DNA from: Dastarcus helophoroides
Lineage: Eukaryota > Arthropoda > Insecta > Coleoptera > Bothrideridae
Assembly (NCBI GenBank): GCA_028583605.1
Contig: CM053330.1
Coordinates: 21,850,129-21,914,128, forward strand
DNA: 64,000 bases
Reading direction: 5' to 3'
Part shown: in pieces, positions 11,281-23,600 of the stretch
How the letters are laid out: each line of letters begins with the position of its first letter
How positions within the stretch are numbered: the stretch's first letter is position 1
Notes under the pieces: generated by a model
Told to the model about the DNA's origin: nothing
The model's input: the letters and a program-made list of their open reading frames with translations, nothing else
Databases searched by the model: none
Program-made: the position numbers and the translations under genes

Positions 11281-12555
11281 CGAGGGCGGTCCGATAAGAA
11301 CTTAGCCTCACTGCCCGATGGCGCCACTATCGCAAGAGAAATTTACTATCGTGTAGTACATTCTCGTAGACGGCTACTGTCGAAATTTGAGCCGAATCGG
11401 ACTCGTAGTTTTGTTTTCACCGCGTGTGGAAGCGGGCGTGTCCGCGGATTTTAGAAAAATGGAAAAAGAGCAATACCGGTCGATGATTCGATTCTTGTTT
11501 TTGGAAGGGAAATCGCGCAGCGAAATCAAAGAGCGCTTGGATGCTGTGTACGGTGACTCTTCTCCTTCGATGGCGATCGTCAAAAATTGGTTTAACGAGT
11601 TTCAGCGTGGTCGCACGTCGGTTTTTGATGAGCCACGCCCAGGTACCCTGAAAACAGCTACTACGGAGGATAACGTGACAAAAATCCACGATCTCGTATT
11701 GGCAGGCCGCCCACTGAAGGTACGCGAGATAGCTGAGACAGTAGGCATCTCAAAAGACCACGTGGGTCATATCCTGCATGAAATTTTGGGCATGAGAAAG
11801 CTGTCGGCGCGATGGGTGCCGCGTTTGCTCACTCCGGATAACAAGCGCAACCGTGAGACCACTTCAGAGCAGTGTTTGACGCTGTTTAAGCGCAATCCGA
11901 AGGAGTTTCTGCGTCGTTTCGTGACCGTCGACGAAACATGGATCCACTGGTACACGCCAGAGACCAAGGAACAGTCGAAACAGTGAACTTCATCCTGTGA
12001 ACGTGCTCCGAAGAAGGCGAAGTCTGTCCCATCGACCGGAAAGGTGATGGCCACCCTTTTCTGGGATTCACAAGGTGTGATATACATCGACTACCTGGAG
12101 ACGGGCAAAACGACACAAGGCTGTACTATGCCGAATTGTTGGGTCGATTCGACGCCGAATTGCAAAAAAACGGCCCCATTTGGCGAAGAAAAAAGTGCTT
12201 TTCCACCATGACAACGCACCGGCTCATACCTCCGCCCTCGCCACGGCCAAATTGGGCTACGAACTGGTGCCCCATCCACCGTATTCTCCAGATTTGACCC
12301 CGTTCACTTCCATTTATTTCCAAACTTGAAAATGTCACTCGCCGGCAGAAATTTGAATCGAATGAGGTCATCGCCGCCACAGAGGCCTAATTTGCAGACC
12401 TCGAGAAAACGTATTTTTCAGACGGGTTAAAAAAGTTGGAGCATCGCTGGGTCAAGTGTATCGAGTTAAAAGGAGACTACTTTGAGAAATAAATGCCACT
12501 TTTCCAAAATTTTTGTTTTTCTTTTGTAGACTAAGTACTTATCGGACCACCCTCG
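11281..12555 (+). mobile_element. mariner-family DNA transposon, disabled
   Basis: Terminal inverted repeats of about 28 bases: left CGAGGGCGGTCCGATAAGAA, right GTACTTATCGGACCACCCTCG, the reverse complement with two or so mismatches. The left flank is TA, as expected for mariner target duplication; the right flank reads TG, so the second TA is probably mutated. At about 1.28 kb it has the usual mariner length. It sits in G+C-richer text than its surroundings, which fits recent horizontal arrival or recent amplification. Confidence 0.92.
11459..12492 (+). pseudogene. mariner transposase pseudogene
   Basis: From ATG 11459 the frame gives an N-terminal helix-turn-helix region (starting MEKEQYRSMIRF), a second HTH (REIAETVGISKDHVGHIL), a WVPRLLTP linker motif and the first catalytic Asp in VTVDETWIHW. 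An in-frame TGA at 11984 replaces the Trp codon usual at this place in the family. Downstream, other frames carry the second Asp (HHDNAPAH near 12205-12230) and third Asp (PYSPDLTP near 12280-12300), the D34D-type triad. They are separated by small deletions and at least two frameshifts (near 12105-12125 and 12240-12260). The family's usual C-terminal ending is still legible to the TAA at 12490-12492. It cannot make an active protein. Confidence 0.92.
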
Positions 12556-12559
12556 TGCG

Positions 12560-13040
12560 TTAGTTACAATTATAATATACTTTAAATACAAATTTCATTT
12601 TAAAAACTTGTTGATTTTTTTATGTCGTCGTTGTCAATGATAGGATAAAGCTTTGAACGTAACTCGATTACTAGCGATTTAAACAATCTCAAATTGCCTG
12701 TTTTGACTTCAATAATTACGGTTCTCCATTGATGAATCAATTAATTAGCGGTAAAAACGATTTTTGGGTCTATCTGTGGGCTACATTAAGTGATTTTTTT
12801 CTAATTTGACATAAGGAGTTTTAATGGGAATCTTTATTAGTTGCTGCGATTTCACGTCAATACAAAAACACCCGTTGCTTGCAAACATATTTTCGAGACC
12901 CTTTTTTTAAAAATAAATATTACGCCACAGTCCAAAGCGGAAATAAATAACGTTTTTCAAATTTTCAATGTTTTTCTAGCATAAAAATTATACTTGTTGA
13001 ATATTGATAAGAGGCACTTTTTTTGAAGGTATTGCGCGTT
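12560..13040. other. stretch downstream (- strand) of the heat-shock-type promoter, no gene seen
   Basis: If the promoter at 13155-13316 is used, transcription on the - strand would run through this tract. I find no open frame resembling Hsp70 or any other chaperone in it, and no clear polyadenylation hexamer that I would stake a call on. The mariner element lies immediately beyond. Confidence 0.45.
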
Positions 13041-13144
13041 ATTTCGAATGATTAACACTTCGTGAATCGTAACCACTTTCTTTCCAACTGATTCCGGAAC
13101 ACTACAATTCACTAACACTGTTTAATTAACTAACTTATTCATTG

Positions 13145-13316
13145 ACTAACTAACTGAGGGAAAGCCGACCGGATCGCCTATTTATAGATCCCGTTTCGGG
13201 TTTTAGAAGGATCGAGCAGATAAGACTTATCCTTTGCCGAAATTTCTGGAACGCTTATCTGCTGTTTGATTCATTATAGTGGCCGCTTTCCCCTATCAAA
13301 TTTTCTGGAAAATTTC
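13145..13316 (-). promoter_or_regulatory. orphan heat-shock-type promoter (HSE, TATA, Inr)
   Basis: Read on the - strand. A perfect three-unit heat-shock element (TTC-ca-GAA-at-TTC on this strand; GAA-at-TTC-tg-GAA on the plus strand, 13239-13251) and a second, imperfect one (TTC-tg-GAA-aa-TTt, 13303-13315) lie upstream of CTATAAATAG (13187-13178). The first T of TATAAATA is 31 bases before the A of a perfect initiator TCAGTT (A at 13155). The inferred 5' leader is A/T-rich with repeated AGTTAGT words and no early ATG-led long frame, resembling insect hsp70 leaders. The spacing is what a working arthropod promoter needs. No heat-shock protein frame follows. Confidence 0.65.
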
Positions 13317-13499
13317 TAACTAAATTACATTTTGTTACAAAGGCAAGGAAATGCGGTTAGTGGATAAAAGAGATAACTACAGAATTTATATTTATCCTTT
13401 TAAAACGGTGATCAGTTTAACATTGCCAACTTGAAAATAGATTGCTCTTTAAAACGATTAAATCTGAAATTGCAAACACTAAAATGAAAACTTGGAATC

Positions 13500-13975
13500 T
13501 GCGCTGGCCGGCGCAAGAAATATGTTTTATTTTCTAATACAATTGAACTGATTTTTTTTTTCTAACAAACAAACGTCAATTACGAATAACAAGTTAAACA
13601 ACAGCCCAAAGACAAGGACTACAGTCAGACTCGCCAAGAGCCTGGGCAAAAGGGACAAATGTCCAGGAGCCCGGTGATCTGTTGTGTTATGGTAGTAGTT
13701 CATATCAGAAATTATGAAGATTTCTTTTTTTTGGTCGTCGCAAGTGATAATGGAAAAAGTACACACCTTCTCTCGATGACCCTGCTGTCTGTCGTACTTG
13801 CCTCTGATTTGTCGTTTACCTTGTCATTAGTGATTAATGCTTGTTTTTGACAAAAAAAATCATTTCGTCTGCATTATGAAATAAAATATATTTCTGACTT
13901 ATCAGCGCACATTCAAGAAATATATTTTATTTTATAATACAAACGAAATGAATTTTCTTTTCATCCCAGGACTTG
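13500..13975. repeat. foldback repeat with TGCGCTG/CAGCGCA ends plus a third arm copy
   Basis: The left arm at 13500-13560 (TGCGCTG, then AGAAATATGTTTTATTTTCT) is inverted at 13853-13909 (ATAAAATATATTTCTGAC, then CAGCGCA). An additional same-orientation arm copy follows at 13914-13965 (AAGAAATATATTTTATTTTA). The roughly 300-base centre is richer in G+C and has short frames on both strands without recognisable content. Confidence 0.55.
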
Positions 13976-14516
13976 AATTTTCGAAATGGACCTAGTACGT
14001 GATAAGTAAAAAGTTATCTTAGATAACTTATACATATGCTCGAGAGGTGGGGATCCTTTTACCATTAGACGCCACATTTAAATTTGGCAGCAACAATAGT
14101 AGTTCACAACTCAAGATTTGAAGCCATCCAAATTTTCATGTGGACGCTCGGTGTAATTCAAATAAAATCAATTATTTAATTTTAACACGTCAGTTAAACA
14201 ATTTGCATATATTAATAAAAGTTATATGTATATCCACTTTATTAATGTTGTTAGTTCCGTTATTTATTGAGGAACTATACAAATTATCACCAGGCCTAGA
14301 CTTTTATCGATACAATATAACCAATGACAACATCATTCGACCCATAAAACTCGTGGGAAGCAGGAAGATTAACCTTTACATAGGATTGTTTTGTACACCC
14401 ATTTTACAGTTTGTAATTATTGTAATCCGCAATGCATTGATCCCACTCCTGCATGCACCTCTATTGACATTTGATGCGCTGCACTTTAAATCATTTGATT
14501 TGATGATTATTTACAG

Positions 14517-14644
14517 GCGGAGAAGTATGTCTAGATAGTGAGCGGTACCAAAATTGGATAAGATCAAAATGAAAAGTTACCCTTACATACCCAGCATGGT
14601 GCAGGCAATTACTGTTTTGACGGTTTTGAAGATGATGACAAGAG
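14517..14644 (+). CDS. nompA: nompA-like exon 1: start codon and signal peptide
   Basis: ATG at 14569 in the context AAAATGA, with an in-frame TGA at 14539 upstream. It encodes 25 residues beginning MKSYPYIPSMVQAITVLTVL, then a donor G|GTAAAT in phase 1. Joined to the exon at 16657 it gives ...MMTR-A-QTSC, where T-R-A fits the -3/-1 signal-peptidase rule directly before the first PAN cysteine region. An acceptor-like TTATTTACAG ends at 14516, so a non-coding 5' exon may exist upstream; I cannot place it. The match of phase, hydrophobic core and cleavage site supports the exon, but a transcript is needed. Confidence 0.6.
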
Positions 14645-17600
14645 GTAAATGTGTTTTTTCAATTACCAACAACCACCTACATATTTTGATTTGTACTTTT
14701 TAGCTGACTGATTGATTTATTAGTAGACAATGAAAAACTGCCGTAGTACATTTATTTCCGTATCGACTTTCGTTCTTGTCCTTGAGTTCATGCACAACGC
14801 ACCTAGTTATATTTAACTAATTATACAAAAAAAATAGAGAAGTTGGAAGCGCAGTCGCAATTAAATACAATTTGTTAAATACAAAATTGCTGAGTTGTTA
14901 CATAATTTTTAATATTTATTACAAATATTTAATGATGAAGGAAATTATTTAAAAAAATACAGAAATATTTGGGAAAAATTTACACCATCAGAATTAAACG
15001 CTCGCCATTATTTTATCGGAAATAAAACATTCGATGAACTGTAATTTTGTTTATTTCTATTTACTCAGACAGATTTTTTGAAGGAGCTCATTTGATTTAT
15101 TTTGGCCAACACTTTGGAGATGTCTGTTTAAACAAAATCAATCTAACATCTGCTTTTCGAGGTAGCTACGTTATTCATCAAAAACGATATTTTTGAGGTA
15201 AAAACTTGTTTAGACGCGTTGAGCATCTTTTGATAGGAGGGACACTTATGATCGAGATAATTCTCGTTACCAACATGCTCTAGCGTTAACACTATTATGT
15301 AGCTATGAGTAAGACGCGTAAGAGAATAAAAAACCACGTGGTCGGCAGCAGGGTTCAAATTCGCGATCAACTATGCAAGAAGCAATCATCCTATTCGTTG
15401 CGCCATCAAATTAAAGGTTTAATTCGCTTGATAAACTATCCTTACGCTTACAGTGTATAAGTTAAATTAACCAAGTGGAAAGTATGTATACTTGGAATGT
15501 TTAAATTGTGTTTTAATTTGAATATGTGGCATACAACATTAAAACAGAAATCTCGTTTCGATAGTCAACAGACAAAGGCATAATAAAGACGAAAAATGGT
15601 TTGATGTTGTTTAGCGCTTTACGGGCACCTCTCCACATCGTCTGCGTGTTACGAACAGCCTCGAAGAGAGAAGCAGCAATAAGAACCAGTAATATTTAGC
15701 TGCTAAGAGCAAGGGGATGCTGTAACATCTTTTGATATGCATAATATTATAACATAACTCAGTTAAATGCTTTGACTTTGTGTTTTTGCCACCCAGTAAA
15801 GTATGAAATATAACAGTGTACTTTTGCTATTTAAAATAAGCGATTTAACTAAGGAATAATTGTAAATAGATTGCATGCCACAATGAAAGATTCAAATAAC
15901 ACCAGGGCTACGACTAGTTAGTATAAGTCTTAAATCACTTAAGTTTAATGTACAAGTAATATAAAGTTTTAGTTATTTACTTCGAAGATTCAAAATTTAT
16001 AAACATTTTGGGTCAGTTCCACAACAATTATATTATTTCTTATTCAATAAAATCAGGAAAAATGAACATCTAACTATATCGAGCATGCAAAGGGTAGCTT
16101 CGATTTTTTTCACAATTAAGAACTTATAAGATAATTAGATCATTGCATTATACATTGAAAAAAATAATAGAAGAAAATTCTTTGTTTGGAACACAAAATA
16201 TATTTATTTAAGTGCATCAAATAATTTATTTTTAATAACAAAGAAAAACCTGTTTGCTTGGTCTGAATCGCGCACATTAAAATTTGCAAACTACTATTAT
16301 ATGCGCTTATGTATGTACAGAAATAGAAAAGATATAAAAACTAGAAATAATAATTTTAATTTAAAAATTATGAAATTTCTGTTGTTGATATTACAGTTAA
16401 TTTGAAAGTTAAAAAAACATTGTTTTATGTTTTTACTTTTTCTAGCAGTCCCCATAGTTGCCCATTTTGTTTAAATCTGACCTTGGCAAGTCGTTATATG
16501 GCAATAATTACGTTTTTCGAGTACAACTAAAGCATATAAATCCTTTGGGATACTCCTTTAAATATTAGTTTATCCAATGGATAAAATGTAGCAAATTGAA
16601 AATTATTTAATGTAAAAGTAGTATCAAATGAGTTATTGAATTTTGGTCATTCTTAGCTCAAACTTCTTGTGGGTCCGGATCAATGAATGGAAAAATATTT
16701 TACGAACGATTGCCAAATATACAACTAGAAGGATTTGACGAAGATATAGTAAGAGACAACTCACCACCGTTCATGGTTCTGGAAAAATGTGAAGATTTGT
16801 GTTTGAGAGACAGAGCTTCTAATAATATAGTGCGAACCTGTATGTCATTTGACTTTCAACCAGGAGGAAGAATATCCAGTTATAATGGAGGACAAGAGTA
16901 TGAAGAATCTACTTGCTACCTCACCGGAAATCAAGCTAAACCTGAAGGCATCGGAAACCTGATGCGTGTTCCTAATAGTGTTCATTTTAACGAAGTTTGC
17001 TTAACCTGTAAGTAATATATCATCCCATTGCTTATACATTATTTGTAGTTCTATTTAAAATCTTTAGCAAATAGGCCTGAAAGGGAGTGTCCAAATCGAA
17101 AGTACATCTTCGAAAGGCATCCAAGAAAACGACTAAAATTGCCAATGCCTGATATTAAAGAAATGACAGCTTCAAACAGAAGTGAATGCGAAGACCTGTG
17201 TTTAAACGAATTTAGTTTTGTTTGTAGATCAGCCACTTACCATAAATCTTTACGTACCTGCACGTTAAGTAGGTTTACGCGAAGAACCCATCCTGAACTT
17301 TTAGAAGAAGATGGAGAATCAGAATATTTGGAAAATACTTGTTTAAACGGTAAGAATTTAGGCAGTACTAAACATTGTTTTAAAAATGGAGATTATTTAC
17401 TTTTATGATTGAATGATATTGCAGACGCAAACTAATAACATTAACAAACAATGATTTTGTTCTAGCTGATAGAAGATGCGATGGGTTGGCTGTATTTATA
17501 AAAGAAGAAAATAAAAGATTGGCTGGTCCATTTATAGTAGCCATGTTTACCAATCTCTCTCTAGAAGAATGTCAAAGTATGTGCGTTAGAGCAGAAAAAT

Positions 17601-20600
17601 ATTTTTGTAGATCAATAGAATATGATGAAATGAACCGAGAATGTACATTATCAGAAGAAGATTCAATATCTCAAAAAGATGATATCAATGTGGCACCGAC
17701 ACCTACACACCATTTCTACGATTTTGCTTGCTTAGATAGTCGTAAGTTAAATGCGTGGTTTCATTTTCCCTTTCTTATAATAATATTATATTTCAGCTAG
17801 AGGATCTGAATATCCGGACAATTCGGTAACATCACATTTATTCACTGGAAAGAAACCAGACACTGCTTTTCAAAGATATCGAAACAGTCGGTTAGGAGGA
17901 GAACATCATTCGGAAATATCTGGACGATCTCTAAGCGAATGTTTAGATGAATGCCTCAGACAACCAAGCTTTCAGTGCCGTTCAGCTGAGTACAGCGAAA
18001 GATTTCGAACATGTAGATTGACCCGATATAATCAAAAAGATGGAATGAGAATTATTTATGACGCAGATTATGATTATTATGAAAATCTAATGCGTAAGTG
18101 AGAGTTTCATTTTTAATTTATACATTAATATTATCTTCTCATTTTTGTTTAGTGGGAGGAGATAATGAAATACCAGGTCAACGCCCTGGAGGTTATCCAG
18201 GTGGATACCCAGGAGGTTATCCAGGACCTGGAGGTGGTGGAGGACCTAGATTTCCTCCTCCACCAGGTCCCGGTAATCATTATCCTACTGGGGGTGGTGG
18301 TGAAGATTATCCACCGAGACCTTTCGATCCGATGTACCCAGAAGACAATAGGCTTCCCGGAGATGACCGGTATCCTTTTGACAGATATCCCCCAGATCGA
18401 TATCATCCGGACCGTCATCCTCCTGGTCGATACCCTCCTCCCAGATATCCACCACCGAGACCTGAAGATCCAGGATTTATTGATCGTAATCCACCCGATA
18501 GATACCCTGGACGTTATCCTCCCCCAGGTGAAAGAGATAGGTATCGTATTAAACTGTAAAATATAATTTATGAAACACAGATAATTACTAACTGTTAATA
18601 ACTACGTCATATTAAATAAGTGTGACTTCAATTAGGAATAAAATGGCCTTTTAAAATATTAAAGTAGATAATATATTTAAACAGGTATCCATATTATCCA
18701 CCATCTTCCGGAGGAAGTAGCAGGTATCCCCCGTCGTCTTCGGGGGGAAGATATCCCGAAAGGGAACGATATCCATATTACCCACCATCTGGTGGTGGTC
18801 GTCCCGAGAGGTACTATCCAAGCAGGGAAAGAGAAAAATATCCATATTATCCACCATCAGGAGGAGGTTCTGGACGATACCCATATCCAGATAGGAGATA
18901 TCCCGATAGAGATGTAGTACATTTTGATCGAGACCGAGATAGGTAGGTATTTTAGTGATTGTGATAATTTGGGTCCATTTAGATAGTTTGCCTTTGAATT
19001 CCAATTACCAATTTCAGTTAATAATGACATGAGGATTAAGATATTATTTCCTTCTGTTGAGGGTGCTTTATTTTCGTAGGCAGTCATTTTATTTCTCATC
19101 AAGAGCTTAAACCAATTCAATCCATCCTGAATATGTTTGATATTTATTAAGTTTCATAATGATTTGCATAGTCCCTTAAATTTTCCTTTGCGCAAATATA
19201 GTTCGTAAAAACTTCAATTTGAGCTATCGTTGTATTATTTACACTTTCTTAATTTGTGAAATTTGCCATTATACAGGAAAGTATCCGCAAATTCGACATA
19301 CAACGCTTGTCAATAATTCAGGACGATAAATAAATACAATTTATGGAAAAACTCTTTAGTTTGTAAGAAATTCCATAGCCCCTTTACCGATCATGTTGAA
19401 GTTTCAAACATATTTGACATTTGCAATCCTTACTTCGTGGAATTCTTTAATATTCATAACTAACATAAAGTTTATTAACGATAAAAAACGCAAAAAAATT
19501 TAAAAATTCCACAAGGTTTTCGTTAAATATTTGCTAACACCGAACCAGGTTTCGTTGTTAGCGGCTAAACAAATTGTTGGTATGACCGCCGATGATGGTA
19601 ATGCGAAACCTGGTCCGGTGTTAGCCAATATTTAACAAAAACTTTGTGGAATTTTTAAATTTTGTTGCCTTTTTTATTGTTGATAAAGTTTATTATTTAT
19701 GAGTGTTAGACATATAATTGTAATACTCAGGCTTATGCTTTCCTAAAGTTTTCGTGGAAGGTGATAAAAAATGACAATATGTAATAAAAATCGAGATTAA
19801 ACTTAACATTTTGAAAAGAAGTCGAAATTTTGGGATAAAATTTGAAATTTATAAAAAAAATCTAGTTCACAGTAAAGTTTTTGGAAAATAGGTAAACATT
19901 CAAAATTTGAAATTATAAAAACAGTCGTTAATTTCGAACATAAACTAATTGTAAATTTCGAAATAAAGGAAGTGAACTCGCAATTTTGGAAAGAAAGTCG
20001 AAATTTTGAAAAATAACTGGTAATTTATGCGAAAGAAATATTTTTAAATATTTGGGAGAAAATAGATTTTTCCAGATTAGAGTCAAAATCCGAAAAAAAT
20101 GTTTTGAGGGAAAGGCTTATTTATTAAAAAATAATAATTACTGAAATTTCGACAAAAAATTCTAACTTGATGAAAAAATACCAAATTTTCGAGTTTACAA
20201 TCCAAATTTATTTAAAAAAGTATGGATGTAAAATAAACATTTGAAATTATGGGTTAAAAGTCAAAATGTTGAGAAAAAAATGGAATTCATAAAAAAACAT
20301 AAATTTAGTTTTAAAGTAACATATAAAAATTTCTAAAGTATCAAAAAGTTCAAAAAACAAGTTAAATCTATAGAAGCAGTCGAAATGTTGAATTTAATTC
20401 GAAATATTGGGAAAATTTAAGATAAAAAAACAGGGCATTAATTTGCTAAAGTTCCACTGGCCAAACTTCCTTGCTTTATTCTTTACAATGCAATTTTGCA
20501 AGAATTTTTGAAATATGTATTTGTTTTAATTCGATGGTTTAGGCAAATAGGATGATAGGCATATTTTGAGTAAAATTACTATTTGAAAGTATGTTGTTGT

Positions 20601-23600
20601 CTGGTATTGTAGTTGAAATACAAAACTTGTCCTCTGAAACCAAGAAAGATTAAAAAACACAACAAAGGTTGCTCTAACGCGTTTCGACAGCCAAGCTATC
20701 ATCTTTAGAGAGATACTAACACCTAATCCTAAAATTTACCTCTATATACTTTGCACTTCGTGCATGATCGAGCATCCGAACGCGCATACGCACCTAATCA
20801 TACACGCTGTAGTGTCACAATTCCTAATCTATCAACCTTAACTATTTTTAACAGAGATGAATGGCCTACCCAAAACCGAATTTAATTTGCCGGTAGAACT
20901 ATAAACAACCCGGAAGTCCTGTTTTCGTAAAATTCCACCCAAACCATGCGTAAGCGAGGGTTCAAATGGAAGTGAGACGAACTTAAAGGTTTTGTTTTCA
21001 TCAGCTCGGAAAGTTGTGGTATTCACCAATTGATATTTGAATTTTTTCTTATTAATAATTTTATAAATAATATTTGTATCGAACCCATTAACTTCAGCTG
21101 TATGTTTAATTGTCTTCAACTCCTTTCCGAATCTTTCCCTATTAACAATAAGAGGAAGAGGTTTGAAGGCGATAGGTAAGGAAGCTGAAGCTTGCCATTT
21201 TGTGTTGTATGCAATGGTTAAAATCGGAAGTTATATAGCGGAAGGTACTGGAATCTTTATTTATTTTTTATTGTAGTGCCACGAAGTTAAAACTTTCGAT
21301 CCAGTAAGCGATGAAAATGAAATGTATGACGATTTCTTTTTTATCGACAATTATTAACGCCTAAGCTTCAATAATTGCTGAGTTTTTAATTGGTAATTTA
21401 TTCGATTTATAGTAATTTAAACAGATCAATTTTGTAAATACTAATTTTACATACATTTATTGTTTCGGCATATTATGGCAAACATTTCTGGCTTACTTTT
21501 AACAACGTTAATAATAACTTTCTTTATTGCAAATGATAAGTGGTAAGGATCATAAATCGTATTTATTAATCGTTCTGAATTTACTGTCAAACGTTGTTGG
21601 TGAAATTTATGGTCTTCCTGAACAGCTTAAACTTAATCCTTTCTCTCTTAAAATTTTAAATAAATTTTCAAATGTCAAAATTCTAGAAATTAACAGTACG
21701 ATTTCAATCAATTGCGTTGTAAGTTTACTTTCTCTAAAATGAAAAATATTTCCTTACTCAGTACTACCAAATGAAGAGTATTTTGATCAATGTTTATACA
21801 ATACATCGCTATAAAATACTGTTAGTGCTTGGTTAAATAATTGGTGTTATTGTGAAAATAACGTCTGCTTTAAAAGTTTTCGCACATAATATTTAATCAT
21901 ATTTTTGTGAAATAAATAAATCTTTTTAAACTTATATTATTAGTTAAATTAACAACTTAGTAAATAATAAAATTATTGGCTTAAGCCAAATGAACGGGTC
22001 CGTGTTGTGCAACATGGTGTTATTTTGCACGAAGATCAACCATCCGAATTTGGACGGCCCAAACATCAATTTTCCTATTTTTTTTGAAAATGTTACACCT
22101 TACAATCAATTGTTCAGTTGTTCTTTGTTTTCTGCTTGCTATTCTTCATCATACACTTGGCGATAGAAAAGTGTCCAAAAATTTTCCATTGAATAGGTTT
22201 AAGGGATTATTAGGGGGATTATCGTTTGGGAGAATAAAGTGACTTGAGGCACTGAGAGAAAGAAAGAGAGATATTGTAGAATGTTTGACCAAATTTGATT
22301 TTGCACTTGTACATCACTTTGAAGGCAATTTAATGTTTCAGGCTGACTTCGTATCCTGTCATGATGTCAGGAAAACACAAAATTTGTTACTGGAAACAAT
22401 AATCTTCGTACTTTACCTCAGACTTACCGAACTGAAAATTTTGGGGCACTTTTATCTCGCAAAGTATATGATAGGGGTGGAAAACAGAAAACAAAGAACA
22501 GCTAATGAGTAGAGTTGTTCGAAAGGTACTTCAAATTGATGTTTAAGCACCCAGTTTCTGAGAGCTGAATTTGGGCAGGGCAGAGCTGCGCCGATTCATC
22601 TGAGGTAAGAGAACGGCAGGGCATAGATGCGCTGATGGCCGAAATGCCCCTTCAATCCGACGGCAGAAGTGCGCCGATTACTTAATTGGCATAACATAAT
22701 CAAACGGATAATTACAGGACTTATATATTCCAGGCTTTACACTCGCGCGCTGTATTTTGCTTGTTTGATTTGTTTTTGCAATAATAAGTGCGTTTTAAAA
22801 TGTGTTACATCTTTATTTATCTCAAATGTATACTACTAGTATAGATAAACTGGAAAATCTAAATATGTACAACTCATTGCTTAAATACTTTTGTCATAAA
22901 TACTTAATGTATATAATAATAATAAAAAAAAAACATATAATAAAAACATCACAATTTATACAATCAATACACAAAACACTATTGTTTCCTATGAAAGGAA
23001 TTTAATAAAGAAAATTATTATTTAAATTTTCATTCGCGAAAAATGGTACGATGTTGCCTTTACATAATTAAATCTCGTGATTGAACCATTTTTATAGGAA
23101 TCTACAAGCTCATTCAAAAATTTGATGCGCTGTCTATAATCTTTATTCTCACATTTTATTGGCAAATGTACACTCTTTGCCTTTTGGGCTCAACATGATT
23201 TCAAGCTTATATAAACAAGGAACAAATAATTTTTATTATTGTACATTTGATAATTCATTTAGCATAATTTGTCGTTAAAGGGTCATTAAATAGCTACCGG
23301 CCCAGTTCTGCCCAAAGCTTAAGTGACCCTTAATGGGGGAGTTAGGAATCCAGGTATATCGGCGCAGCTCTGCCATACCCCTGAATTTTGTTGGTTACTA
23401 AGCTATTAATTATGGTATAAATTAAGTTGTGTATTACAAAACAATATTGTTAAATATTTTGTGCCAAAACTTTTGAGACATACGTTATTACGATAAATAC
23501 AAAAAACAATTGAGGTCTAGTTTATAAATCAATAGTTGGCTGATTTCACTGAAAAATAGGAGCTAAAGCCACTTATAGAATCAATAAAAGTCGGAAGAAT

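Noticed and set aside
13239..13316. Heat-shock elements considered as belonging to a + strand hsp gene
   Set aside because: TATA and initiator are correctly placed only on the - strand; no core promoter or chaperone frame exists to the right.
14140..14538. 132-codon + strand open frame with hydrophobic stretches
   Set aside because: No domain, repeat-rich A+T text, and it overlaps the acceptor and leader of the better-supported signal-peptide exon at 14517-14644.
18149..19120. Several open frames of about 90-130 codons on either strand
   Set aside because: Shadows of the repetitive RYP/GYP linker exons, whose period keeps other frames open.
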